Source: Paramacrobiotus metropolitanus (lineage: Eukaryota > Tardigrada > Eutardigrada > Parachela > Macrobiotidae). From it: a stretch of 64,000 nt of DNA. The position numbers and the translations under genes were made by a program. Within the stretch, counting starts at the first letter, position 1, and each line of letters opens with the position of its first letter. Under the pieces are notes generated by a model. It had not been told where the DNA came from and did not search any database. It worked only from the letters and a program-made list of their open reading frames with translations. Shown here in pieces: positions 50,301 to 63,600 of the stretch. The stretch spans positions 62,001-126,000 of the forward strand of contig NW_026570222.1 of NCBI RefSeq assembly GCF_019649055.1. Direction: 5' to 3'.

Positions 50301-52005
50301 GTATAAGCCTTCGGATAAATTGTCTGTGGGCAGCTGGTCAGCCAGTGCCGATCCCTGGGAAAACATGACAATTATGCCCAGCCAAGCATGATAAAAGCGA
50401 CCGTATATAATATTCGAAGTGTAGACACATACCATATCGCCGTACAGCACAACTCGAATTTCTTTCGACGAATTACGGGATACCGATCGAGATTCCTCCA
50501 TGACGCTTAAGGATGCTTCCAATCGATCCACTTCGTCACGCAGGGATGTATTTTGCTTCTACAAACACAAGACAAAAATAAGACCTGGCTGGTATTTCGG
50601 ATACAAATAGCGGTATCCATAATTTTAACACTTGCATAGTTAACACGTTACTGTACAACAACACATCACTCACAAAAGCGAAATTAGTGATTATATTTAC
50701 GAGAATTAATACAAAAGTTTCGAAAAAAAATTTGTGAATCGATATCGTGTTTGCCGAAAAGGAAACAAAGCCAATACAACGGTGAGATAAGCGATTGGAA
50801 TGGCACACGCTCAAGGGTCAAAGTTCATAAAAACACTGACTTTGGGGAAGTAAATTTTAAGAAAGTCTTTCTTCCTAACTACGGTTGAAAACCATAAAAT
50901 AACAACGTTAATAACCATAAATAAATTAACAATTAAGTTACACGAAAACTTCACAAAATCTATCTGTAACCTAACTGAACCTCAATTTTCCACAAAATTT
51001 CAACCGGTACCAGTTGCAGCAAATTCAATTCACAATCAAATACCACAATCAAAACAAAAGATACTAATAACCATTATTTGTAGAAATATATTACGATTTA
51101 CGATTACATACGTATTATACACAAGATAATTCAGCACACGGCTCTGATCCTGCACGTTCAACTGCACTTTGACTGCCAAACCGGCCTTTTAATTTCGAAA
51201 AGCAAACAACCGGAACTATATATTACAATTTACGATCAACATGAACAAGCGAAACATGATTTTTAACTTGGAAAGTACACACCGTCAATAGTCCGTAATC
51301 GCTGTAAAGTCTTCGGACATCGCTGCTTTCTGCTGTATTGACGTTGTAGGCATCCACATTTGGTGGCCGAAATTTCCGAAGACCATTCGGATCACTGTAA
51401 CTGACGAAGCAGGGACACGGCCCCACCGAACTGTCCACGTACTGACTGCCACTCTGCACACTTTTTACTTCGCTGCTGGCAGACGATATTCTATGATAAT
51501 CTCCATGTATATCACAGCGCTGCTGTCCGGAAACACCAGACCGAAAGGAACTGAAAGAAAGGGAAGCGGAAGCTTCCTTTGCAAACAATACACTGCCTTC
51601 GCTTCGAAAGGATGATCTCTCTTCGAAAACTTCGACAGAGGATGTTTTCTCTGTGTATGAAGATGAACGCGCCGCAGAGGATTCGGCAAACGCTTCCGAT
51701 ATTTTCAGATAAGGATTGGAAGGTATGGAAATGTGGGTGATCGTGGGAGATTCCTCCAGATCCGATATCGACTCGTTATCGGAATCCGCCACGGACTCAA
51801 TCGATTCCGAATCTTCTTCTGAACCGGATATGGAGCTCTGATAGGATACCTTTGGAAAGACATTGTGACTGGGGTATAAATCTGTACAATAGCCGTGGGT
51901 AAAAAAGCGATAAAGCTGTTGACAGATAAAGAAGGGCGAAGGAACAGTAGCGCGAACAGCTGGCATCAGCCAAGGTCGGTCGCGTTCCATCAATTGATTG
52001 TTCAT
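41305..52005 (-). CDS. Large coiled-coil protein, possibly rootletin-like, 24 exons
   Basis: Twenty-four minus-strand exons join in phase from ATG 52005 to stop 41305, about 1,911 residues. Main exons: 52005-51283, 50558-50433, 50354-50190, 49705-49497, 49426-49282, 49100-48963, 48884-48790, 48620-48560, 47812-47685, 47607-47571, 47508-47294, 47216-46903, 46298-46028, 45963-45609, 45501-45262, 45203-44784, 44075-43990, 43807-43704, 43636-42606, 42458-42107, 42046-41874, 41784-41632, 41577-41486, 41407-41305. The first 240 residues are Ser/Glu/Asp-rich and disordered. Most of the rest is heptad coiled coil (for example SLKKCLDFLEKDKQTYQDDL, AENKLGQADHLELKAEALQK). The tail is basic and Ser-rich (SASGKKKRSADPLRRQ). 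Length and layout resemble rootletin of ciliary rootlets, but coiled coils mislead, and a centrosomal or Golgi protein is equally possible. The exact start is uncertain. Confidence 0.8.
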
Positions 52006-52820
52006 TGGGAACAGAATACCGAAATCGCGTCTTAAATGTTAATAACTTCACGGCACATTTGTACGGATACCGCCACCGCCTTACAACGCACAAGAAACGA
52101 GAACGCTACAGCAGAATTACGGTTACAAGAGAACTACAAGGAAAGTTTTTAGGCTTAAATACAGATACGAAAGAACGTTTTTGTGTCTTCAGGGGAAAGT
52201 TGGTAGACAAATAAAACTTCGCACCGTACTCAGGCGTACTGTACAAATATTCGTAAGTCATCAACGAAGGTTCGCTGCAGACGTGTTCGATACCACTTGT
52301 GACTAAACACCACACTGCTATTACGTAAGAAGCCTTTGGATCATAACGCACCGCCGTCTGCTACTAACCGGCTGTAAAAATGCCGGTTTACGGCTACTGT
52401 TGGACCGGAAGTTGATCTAATTGTAAACGCAACCACCATACTCATTCAATCTCATAAGATTTTTAATCCGAGAGAGAACAATTTAACTTTCTGTATGCAA
52501 ATTCATAAAACAAAGTTCGTAGTTTAGAGCGTTTTGCACATTATATATTTCGAGCTTAACTAATCTTACCTTACCCTCTAATCTTACCTTTCCGCAAAGT
52601 TCGGCTTTTGCAAACGTACTTACATGTATAGTACTCTAGGATTCAGTTTCTTCAGAGATGTAACTCAGATGTTAACAACAGTATTCCCAAATGGCTTACC
52701 CTTCTTCCTTTCGATATGATCCAACTGAGGATACGGAAATGATGCCAGAAATTGATTCCAAAATAATTCAACCAATTATTATTTCATAAAATTACTACTA
52801 ATAGAGATATAATATTGCTG
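52006..52820. other. 5' region of the coiled-coil gene
   Basis: Probable promoter and 5' UTR of the minus-strand coiled-coil gene. A minus-strand 81-codon frame at 52106-52351 could be an upstream exon of either neighbouring minus-strand candidate but has no consistent junction. Confidence 0.3.
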
Positions 52821-52938
52821 TCACATTGATGAAAAAAAATAAATCATCATGGCATTCGACAACCATACAACGTTTAACGTACAAGGTCGGTACAAGGTCG
52901 GAGACTCAAAACGGGATTTTATTCCTATTCTTACATAC

Positions 52939-53330
52939 TTATTCCAAAGTTGGAGATTGTGTCGCACATCTGCCATACAGTCTAATAGATCAGGACGCTG
53001 ACAATGAATAACTGGAGCATGAGGCGTGTTCAAGGTTAGGCAGCCGCCCGGAATACGAAAATGTAGTGCCAAACTGTCAATATAATATAAGCAGTATCGC
53101 CATGGTATGCACAATAATTTACGAGACGTGTACTTATGGTTCTGACATCCTGAGATCCACTGCTATCCCGCAATTGCTTACCTCTACTTGGGGCAAGCAA
53201 GCGGGACCACAACTGTAACACGGTGAATCGACTGTACAGGTCAGTCGATCAATCGGCATATTCATCGAGCCCAAACTTACCGGTTTCAGAGCATGTTATG
53301 ACGCGGTTTGCACAGGAGACAAGCAGGAAA
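52939..53330 (-). CDS. Candidate Cys-rich secreted protein exons
   Basis: Not recognised. A minus-strand segment ending at a strong donor (ACCG|GTAAGT, about 53280) reads CANRVITCSET. It can join in phase to 53231-53182, reading VDSPCYSCGPACLPQVE between CTGTACAG and GTAAGC. Further on, 53073-52939 reads GGCLTLNTPHAPVIHCQRPD and DLLDCMADVRHNLQLW before GTATGT. Regularly spaced cysteines and good borders argue for a small extracellular Cys-rich protein. The link to the last exon is not proven in phase, and neither start nor stop was found. Confidence 0.28.
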
Positions 53331-53721
53331 TGTTTCACTCACTCCCTCAGATACCATGTTCCCCAAATACGCCTAATTAGTCGAAATATGACAATGACTA
53401 ACCGGTGCACAAATAGAAAGTATATGTGCATTCCATAATTCATACTTAAATATTTAATTCATGCTTGAATACTCAAATCCACGGGTTTGTGAACAAAACC
53501 ATAGTTAATACGAACAATTATTGGTGCATGAAAACTTTTCTGTACACAATCGTTGGTTCATACACTGAATTTTGTTTTTAAATCAATAAAAAAATCAAAC
53601 GTTCAGACTGTTCTGCTTATTTTGGGTGTTACTTACACTCTTACAGCGCTTGAAAACGCAGTTAATGCTGCCTCTAACTGCAAACCATCTTGCACCACTG
53701 CACATAGAATATGATAAAAAA

Positions 53722-54663
53722 TGGTGATTATGCATCTCTGCAATGACCAGATTTGCAAGGATCAATTTATCCCAATTTACAAGCCGAAAACTTTACTTCT
53801 GGTCGGTTGTGGATAATCTATTGTATACGTACTTAACACGCTGATGCTTGTAGCTTGCAGTGTTATAAAATGTTATAAACAAATTAGCTAGCATTCACAT
53901 ACGCGTATTTTGTTTAGAGGATCGATACAATATCATCGTCCAGAATCAGAACTGTAAAATGGCTACGCTTTGAATGCAATCCGACAATAATAATTACTAA
54001 TTAACGCAATAGCTGTTTATATCGAAAGACTCGTAACCGAGAAAAATTTCTTATCTAGAGCCAAAAGTATGGGGTTATCTGGGTGAAGAAAGTAAGAGCA
54101 ACAAATTGATACATTTTCGAAGCCATTTTTGCTCCACCCTTTATTGTGTACCGTGATTAAAATATGGATATCGTGCCCACACCAAAGTGATCGTTGTAAC
54201 CTGCTGTTGTGAAGACATATGCTTGGAAATGTTAATCTACTCGTAGTCTCATATCGTGTACATCGAATTATGCTGGAACCACTGTGTAAATTCTACAATA
54301 CGTATCTGCGATTCTGTACATTGAGTGCCATTCCAATGGCACTATGTCTCAGATTTTACATGTCTGTGAATTCTCTATTAAGTGACTTCGTTTATTTTAG
54401 TTAACACCCCGCTGTGCGGTAAGAGAGGGAGAAGAGTGTGAATGTCAAAGAAAAGCAAACTTCCTCTCCTAATAATAAAAGCGTCTTGTCCGAGGCGAGT
54501 GATGGTCATTTTGTGTTGATGCAGTGCCAATGCTCGGTTACTAATCTAAACAAGAACAACGGTTAATATTGTTACTGTCGGCATTTGTGTTGGATATAAT
54601 CTCACAATGTGACAAAAACAAGTTTAGTTTTTGATCGCTTGTCTCTTGCTAAACTCCTGATGA
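53722..54663. other. Upstream region of agrin
   Basis: AT-rich, with no supported gene. A minus-strand piece at about 53695-53640, bounded by an acceptor and donor and reading RGSINCVFKRCKS, may belong to the Cys-rich candidate to its left. The right end should hold the agrin promoter and 5' UTR. Confidence 0.35.
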
Positions 54664-57600
54664 ATGGAGATGGAGTTGCTGGTGTTTTGTTCGAAAGCGA
54701 CTATAATAATTTTTCTGCAGTTCATGTTTGTCCGCGCCGCGCAGCTACATATTGGAGCATGTTTATCAGAGCCATCTCTCAAAATCCGGGAAGGCAGTGC
54801 GGACTTCATACTGACAGGAACAGTGCTGGACCTTATACAATATGCTCCAGGGAAAGTTGGTCGTCTTTACAAGGCACAAGTGGCAGTGAAAAGGGTCATC
54901 AAAGGTCACGCTGCGGTGCTCCGGCCCATGAGCTTAATCCTAATTGAGAACTTTGGAGACACGTCTATATGCCAGGCGCATGTGTCTAAGAAGGATACGA
55001 AGATCTTTCTTTTGACAGCAAACACGGAAACCGGCAATTTTCGTCTGAATTCTAGTGTTATTCGATTAACGCTGCACAATTTGGATAAGTTTTCCGCCCT
55101 AATTAGAGGTAATTAATTGACAGTTGTATACCTGGAATTCGGAACGTGGCATAAGCAGTAGTACTGTAACGTTTAATTATCGATTCTGTCGTTAAACTTT
55201 TCAACAGTCGGCTTCAAAAGTTCATATTTTACTAGGCCGAAAACAATGATAATGGCTGAATAAGTAAATTTTAATTCATGGATGTTCTAACTTCTCACAA
55301 TCAATCAGAAAAATAATTGAACTTATTGCTAGGGTAAACTGCATTATTTTTTATTTTTGATAAAAATGCTTAAATGCTTAAATTTATTTCGCTGTTATAA
55401 ATAAAAGGTAAATCATATGGAAATAATGGGAAGATTTAATTGCGTAATGCTGAATTATCACGATGGTCAGACACTTTGCAGAACAAATTGTCGAATTGTG
55501 GTGCTTGCGCCCGTAATGCATATTACGTACTTTAACCCTGGGAAGCGATATGCTTTATATAAGTTTCAGCGTATTAAAATCCAAACATCTTGGATTTCAG
55601 GATTTGTAAAAACTGATGTCTAGGCCGCAAAATTTAGAGTATCAAATATCTAAATATGCGCATTTCACACCATAATAACAACAAGGACAGGTTTATGCTG
55701 TTGACAATCAGGAATAAATTAACGAAATGGCTGTGCGCCCCGACAAACCGGGCGCATAGAATTTTAGCTGTGCGCCCCGTGTGCTCGGGCGCACAGATGA
55801 AGCACAGCGATTGCACATTTGTGTTTAGTACATTTTAGTTGCTGTTGTGTCCACTGCAGTAAATCAACTTCAGTATCAGTGAAGTTGCTTTAAAGGTAAC
55901 AAGTCGTTCTTCCCCCCACCCACCCTCTTTTGCGAGGAGACGAGGGGTTGATTTAGCAAGGACGACGGGGTCGATTGCGCCGGTGTTCCGGTGCTAGTGT
56001 CTTCATCAAATCCTCAAATAAAGCTTAATAATTACGCGTCGTCGCTGTTGTTGCCGTAGTCTGTGTTAAAGCAAATAAATTTACAGGGTGAGGTATATGT
56101 AAGCTGTTCTGTTTTTGACAATACCACAGGAAAATTGAGTGGTTAAAGCCAAATTAAACATCAGAAACCTTCGGAAAAACAGCAAATCGCCGATATTTCT
56201 GCGCCCGGACATCGGGGCGCATAGCAGTCACCATAAATTAAACCGGACACTACTTGCCGTATCCCGAGATGACAATGGGTATCAGAAATGTTTTATGTGA
56301 TACGGATATCACTAAAAATCAAAATCTACTGCCGGAGTTAGCAAAATACTCGTTAATTTATTTGAGCCAAAAGTTGCAGCGATGTCAATTAAGATGTAGA
56401 GGTTTGTTAACAAATTATGAGCTATATACGCGATTTTTTTTGTATGATAACGTAAATATTATTACCGGCCATTTTAACATTTTTTCGATGCTATTACATT
56501 TACAATTATTTTAATAATATAACTTTTAGGATAATATCTGGTTTATCTCTTGATAATGTGTGTTGTGCACAGTTTCTTCTAAACGGTTCTTCTAATTAAT
56601 TCCAGACTACTTATGAGTTATGGACTGCATTATTCTACCGATTATGGTTAATGACCTGTTCCAAAAGTTAAGGACGAAGTTCCTATTGTGTGTTTTTCGT
56701 ATATGCCAGAGCTTCATGTCTTGCACATCTTCATTACTTTGTTTAATAAAGTAATGAAGATACATGCTTGATGGTTTGCAGTATGGAAACGCTAGCACAA
56801 CTATTGTGCAGTTCACAGAGAAAACAGTAGAAGCATATAATCTGTTTTACCTGTCCTAATCGAAGATTTTTCTTGCAAAACTATAACAGACATCGGCGCG
56901 CAAAAATGCAGATGATCGTTTCATGGTCCATAATTTTCACACGGTATAGACGCGTAGTTTTCGGCTATTTGTTCGGGGTAAGAAACTATACTTGCTCGAG
57001 TAATGTTGTCAGCAACATTTTAACAACTAGCCAGGATCCGAATATAACACCGACAAATGTCAGCAGTCGTGTGTCGTAATGTTTTCCATATGATTTATAC
57101 ACGAGGGAAACGACAAAAGTGATCGAAACTTTTACACTTTTTCTTGCGTCTGTGGTTTCTAATTTTTCGCGGTTTTTCTGACAAGTAAATGTCACACTTT
57201 TTCACACGTATAACACGTAAGATTTTCACGTACTATCGGTACCACAGCGTCAAACGATTATGAAAACTGGAATGGCCATGGGCGGCTCCTCGGCTAATGG
57301 AACCATTGGTCGGCAAGTCGCCTACCTGTAGAGTTAAACAATCATGCTGGCTGGTACTTGGAGTGCATTGTTTTAATCGTAAACACGGTGAACATTATCC
57401 GTTACGAGTAGATACACGGAACGCGTAACAAACACCGCTTTGGCAAGTAGCGTTTGTGCCACTTTCTTGCCTTTTTGTTTCTTTCCCGCTCGAAAATAGA
57501 AAGACAGAAGGGCATGGTTCTTCGTATACTTGTAATCTATCTGCAGCCGTGTACTGCATACTAAAATTACGGTTCTGCAAATTCTATAAAATAAAAAAGG

Positions 57601-60600
57601 TTCTAAAAAAGGGTAATAACTACGTAATACAATTTAAACTGAATTTTAGGCAAAAAAAGATTCAACGGCAGGCATTTTTTGCTTTGTTTTGACATCGCCT
57701 TAAAACCTTTCATGGTTTTTTCTTTCCCATTTTGTCTGAAAGATGTCGGCAGAACGGGTTCAGCAGGCTCGAGAAATTTTCCGTAAAAGAATACACGTAT
57801 AAATCAACGCCAAGAAAACGTTGATAGTTTACACAGTTTACACGAGCAAAGTACAGTTTGTTGTTTTATGTATAACACGCGAGAACAAACTCGAAGCAAA
57901 CGAAGTCGCAATTTGATTTATAATCTTTAGAAAACCAAAAAAGGATCCCTTTGCAAAATCCAGCTTTGTAAGATCCTTTGCAATATATCATCATCAGGCA
58001 AAATTTCCGATTATTCAGTTTTCATCATTGTTGTCTCCACAGGTTGATCAAAACGATGTTTTGCACTTTTCAGGGTATTCTTTCAGTACTCGAGCTCCTG
58101 TAGCAGAAGGTAAGCCCACGTCCTAAGAAATCTGGCACACCGAAATACGTGTACTTCGTATGCAACTAGCTGGAACGTACAGTACATATGTTAACAATAT
58201 AAACTATATTCTGAAAGTAGAGTTCCCTTTTCTTTAAAATCTTTTAAAAAGTAAATTTTAGAATAGCTACTATTTTCTCATAGCTAGCTTGTAACAGTTT
58301 AAATTCCGGTTGGTTTAATTATTGCAACTCAGAGATCTGATTAGGGTAATTTCATTTGCGGAATACATATTATACTTTATCTTCTGGCAGTTACTTTACA
58401 GATAAATGGTTTTTATAAAAATACAGGAATTGCACAGTGTGAAACTGATTGATCTAATCTTTGCCTTTGGTAGCGCCATGTGAAAAGCACTACTGTGGAC
58501 CACGTTCGATTTGCAAAGGTGACAAGTCCAATTCCAAAGCGATATGTACAGGTAAGAAGATCTATGTTACGTTTTACGGTTTATACGAGTGTTTCATAGT
58601 TAAACTAGTAAGCATGCAGCGTTTTAAGCACGCTAAATAATAGTTCCTACGGGTAGTGCAAATATATCGGTACGCAGTGTTTTACTGCTAGTTACTCGTT
58701 CCATGTTGCAAAAGTTAAGTATTTGAGAATGTATTAGCATTTAATGTATTTGAGAATGTATAGCATTTGAGGTATTTATCATTCAGCTTTTTTCAAAAAG
58801 ACACTCAATAGTTTGGCTTTTGGGCACACTTCTTAATTTGGGTAATCTGAGTTTACAAATTATGCTACACATCAAACTATCTCCTTCTGTCTCCTAAATA
58901 TCCTCTCATACAGTGAAATAGGGATACCTGTCCATTGGTGACCTGCAAGATAACTATCGGGTAACAATGCAATTCACGAGCTGAGCAGCATCCACTGTCA
59001 TAAATTTTTAACGCTCTTTATCGACAAAGGAAAATCGATTGACAAGGTCGATAGCCTGTACGAACTTTCTTCTGCTGCATGACAGGAAGTAACATACTGC
59101 TTCCAGACAAAACTGGACAGGTCCCCCTGGGATTTCTGGATATGTCAGTGGGTGATATCCAATAGGAATAGGGCAGGGCGGGTCAAAGAAGCCGGTAGTA
59201 GCCCGCAGAATCTCTGTAACGCGGGGCATGCAATATAATAAGCATGCAGCTGTATGCAACTTTTCCCCTTCGTACAATATGCGCCTTCGAATTAGCTACG
59301 GTATAGCATTGCAACTTTTCCAGTTTCTGACCCAATTTTTCAGTGTACTATACATAAAAATGCATGAATTTAAACAATGATCAGGACTAAACAAATGATG
59401 TGTGGAGGCTGTGCACAGCGGCATCCAGAAGGGAATATGTGAATAGTATCACAATATCCAGTGTTCCGTACGTATGTGTATACATACGACGCCGTCAGCA
59501 GCTGCAGAAATTGTATCCGGTTGTGTAATGAAACTTCCGGTTAACAACCAGGTTGCGTTTTGAGAACATTACCATTGGAATTCCAAAGCAACACGATACG
59601 CTTGAATTAACTGGCGATTTCGGTGGCATTGCCTGTGATTTTTTCCGGGTTTATTTGTACTGCCGCGGATGGAGTGCACTTTAATGAAGTGTACATCTCT
59701 TGTTGTATCATCTGATCAATTAGATTCTCCTGTTGAATCATTTTTCTCTCTGGCTACATTCGAAATGTTCGATAATCTTAGCGACACTTGCCAGCTGGAC
59801 TGCGGAAAGCCGGTTTGATCGCATTGGCCGATCTTGAAGCACGTTTACACACTTCCCCAAACCGCGCAATACTAAATTACCATAATTATGACCACGTCGT
59901 CCTCCAATTCTGAAACTTTGTCTGAATGTTTTATCGGTGGTATTTAGTATTTTATCGGTGGTATTTAGTACACCAAGTGATGCATCGGAGATGTTCACGG
60001 TTATCTGTGAGATACTTTTAGCATTTACCTGTCCGGTTCGCAAGGATGGTCACTGCATGGTCGCTACTCCGTTTTTGTCGTTTGACACAGAACTGCAAGA
60101 TCCCTGTCTGAACCGCACCTGTCACTATGGAGCTATCTGTGCAGGCAACTATCTAACCGGACAAAGCCAATGTTTATGCCCGCCAACGTGTGATGCCTTT
60201 CCCAACATCGACATGCGGCATACGTACGTTTGTGGATCCGACAATGTCACTTACGAAAACCATTGTAAACTTCGATTGGCCAGTTGTAAAGTGCAGAAAG
60301 CAATAACAGTGGAATCGAATGGTGTTTGTGGTAAGTCAACAAACGCAACAAACCATAGATACCATAATCAATTTATTTCTACACTGAATTAATTTAACAT
60401 GATCGAATTTTAGGAATAATTATATTAGAACTTCCGGTTTGATTTTTATATATTTGTGAGTGGCACAGAGATATAGTTATATGTACTACGGTTGTTCGCA
60501 CATATACAGTACGTATGTACTTACATTCGACAAAGATGGACAAAAACATGGATTACCAACGGAAAGAAATTACGAGTAGCTTGCTAATTTACTAAGGTAA

Positions 60601-63600
60601 AAAATAACTTGTTATGCATATTTCCACGGAAGAGCTTTTTGGTACAAGGAACTGAAGGAAATGATTTACGAGAAAAAGTTTCCACCATTTCTACCGTACC
60701 GTTTTCAACGGTACACTTTTTTAGTTGTATATGCGGGGTCCATGCGCGGTATAAGGCGGTTTGCTGGATGTAAGACGAACTGTAAAATATTCGCAAGTCT
60801 CCCGTACATCTTTCATATCCTAATGAAATCTGGTCAGACTTCAGAAAAGTTGTGTCAAGAGACCGATAAAGATGATGGATCAGGAGCTTTTAAGGAAACA
60901 GGAAACACCCTACATGACTCTAGCGTCTTATACTCCTGGGAAAGCACATTAACACAAAATCTTGATGAGTAACGAGCTAAAGGACAGAAAATTGACGCAT
61001 AGATTTCCAGTGCATGTGCTGTCGACAATGACTGCAAATGCATGGTTTAGTACAATTTCTCACAAACAACGTATTGTTTTGCGCGTCTGTCAACTACAGC
61101 AATTTTAACCACCAAAATCTTTATCGAAATTTCAGAATAGGTTACATCTTAAAAAATACGCCTAAACTGCGGTCTGCTTAAAACGTTTGGTTGTTCTAAA
61201 GCCATACAAAATTTTATCGTAACTTTCAGTTATATGGAGTTCAGGTGGCCTGAAACCATTTGGCTTGTTGAAAACTCGAAATGCAGGCTCACGTTAATGT
61301 AATGTATTTGATTAAATTGGACATCCCCCCACAAACGGGACTGTTCGTCTTTCAGCACGCATGTACGACTCGATAAAAAAAGGGGGAAATCAAATTAGCG
61401 CGCAAACAGTTTGCAGTAATTTTTCATAACATTTTCACAGAATGTCATTGGTAACAACGCACCCTGTTGATTATGTATGTAATTCAATTTTGTTACACTG
61501 ACCTGACTGCTCTGTAAGGAAAGAATACAATAATGTTTTATGAAGACCGGGTTATCGATTGATGTTGTTACACACTTGGGCACAATAGCGTAATTTGCCC
61601 GTATTTTAGGTGGATGCCAAAGAAAACAGTGCGATTTTTATTCCACATGCGAACTGGATGAAAAGGGGATGGCTAAATGTGTTTGCCCATACACCTGCTC
61701 ACCAGTAAGATACAAAGAAAAATGATCGCTTATTGAATTACCGGCATGCAAATTCTTGGAACGATGTCTAACACTTTCTTGTTTTCCTAACCTACAATAA
61801 TCACCGTTTAGAATGAGTAATAAATAATTTAACTTTAAAATATAATGTTAAGTTCATATCTGCATAAACCTTTATGCACATTCCTAAAATGCGGCAATGA
61901 ATGTGTCGTTATGACGTCGTCCGGGCATATTATAGGTGCATAAACCAGTGTGTGGCGTCGACGGGATAACATATCAAAACGAGGTGAGTTGTGCGCGCTG
62001 CGCAACATATCGCATCATTAGATGGCCTCGTATGACGGCAACCCTATTTGCTACTCTCTCTTATTGGCATGAATTTCCATTTTTTTGGGATAAAATGGCG
62101 AAATTGGCACGATAGATCAATGGTGCTGCAACGGCACAGTTGTGATTATTTTATGAAGCTACTCAGGACATGCTTCGATTGATCATTATGTCAAGTGCGA
62201 GCATTTTTATCCACTTCGTGAACAGCTGCTGTATTTGTTTAAAGTGCCGTGCAAGCGATAATGTGTCTGCAACATTGATTGATTGACGTTTTGATTTTTT
62301 CTTCCTCTCGTTTTTAGTGCGAACTTCGCAGGACAGCATGTGAACACCGCAGATTCATTGTTGTTGCCGCTCCTCATCCGTGCGGTATGTACACTTGAAG
62401 GGTCGTCTTAATTGTCGCCCCGCCTGAAGCTAACAATAAAACTGAAAAACAATGCTACATCATCGTCAATAAGGTCACGTTCGTACGTCTTCGTCAGAAA
62501 AACAGTAACAGTAGAAAAAGGTGATTAGGTTTACCGTATACAGGAAAATTTGTGCCTCTGAGGTTGAAAATTCTGTAAAATTATTTACTAAACTTTTTTC
62601 TTAACCATGCACGATTCCAGCACAGCTGATTATCAATATTAATAACAAGGCAAGCATACCGTGCGTAATTGTACATTTCATAACTGATAAGTGATAGCTT
62701 GCTAAAAAGTTTAGGCTAAATGTGTCAAATAGTCCGGGATCAGATCAAGTGATGATGGTAATGATCCTGACACACAGGCTAATAGTTTTTAAGCTGCGTC
62801 CTTGTTGATACTTATCAGCCAACGCTGTCGGTTTTCGCAGAATCGCTACCGACAAACGCCATATCCGCCTCAACTGATTATGAGCCCGACGGTGGCGACG
62901 ATTGGGAAGACGCCGGTTCCGGCCAAGGATCAACAGATGCCGCGGTGGTCAGAGTGGCGTGCGAGGAAAAGATATGTTTGCCACTGGGCGGACACTGTTT
63001 ACCCGCCAATGATGATGGCATGCATTGTGTGTGCCAATTTAATTGCTCATTGACGACGGGACGAGCCGTTTGCGGGATAAACAGTCATGAACCGCACAGC
63101 AGCAAGAGATTATTCACAAATGAGTGCCTTCTCAAAGAGCATGCTTGTCAACAGGGACAGCAGATTTCTTCCCGTCCGGCAGCTGAATGCGAAGGTTAAC
63201 TCTTGGGATAATTGTCTGGTCACGTAATAGGCGATGCTTGAATAGCTGTCTGACTGTCCGCAATCCCTCGATTACAGATGTTGATATATTGCCGTGCTAC
63301 GGAGCAGAACCGCTGCGGAATAATATCACGCACCAAGTCCTCCACTGCGGTGAGAGGACCAAAAATGACGAGTAAGTATTCATTCCCACTTTGACATGTG
63401 CGCTCTTTCTGGAACGGAAAAAATTGCAAACTTTCGTTTCTTCACACTCAATTGAGAGCATGTTAATGTGCCCTTTTCCAGCCCAGCAGAAAAGCAAAAA
63501 TATAAAAAAAACGGAAGTCAGTTGGTTTATATGTTTACCCTAAGCGAACATAAGTAGCTATTGCGAGTTATAGGCAGTTATAATTAGCACTTAATACCGG

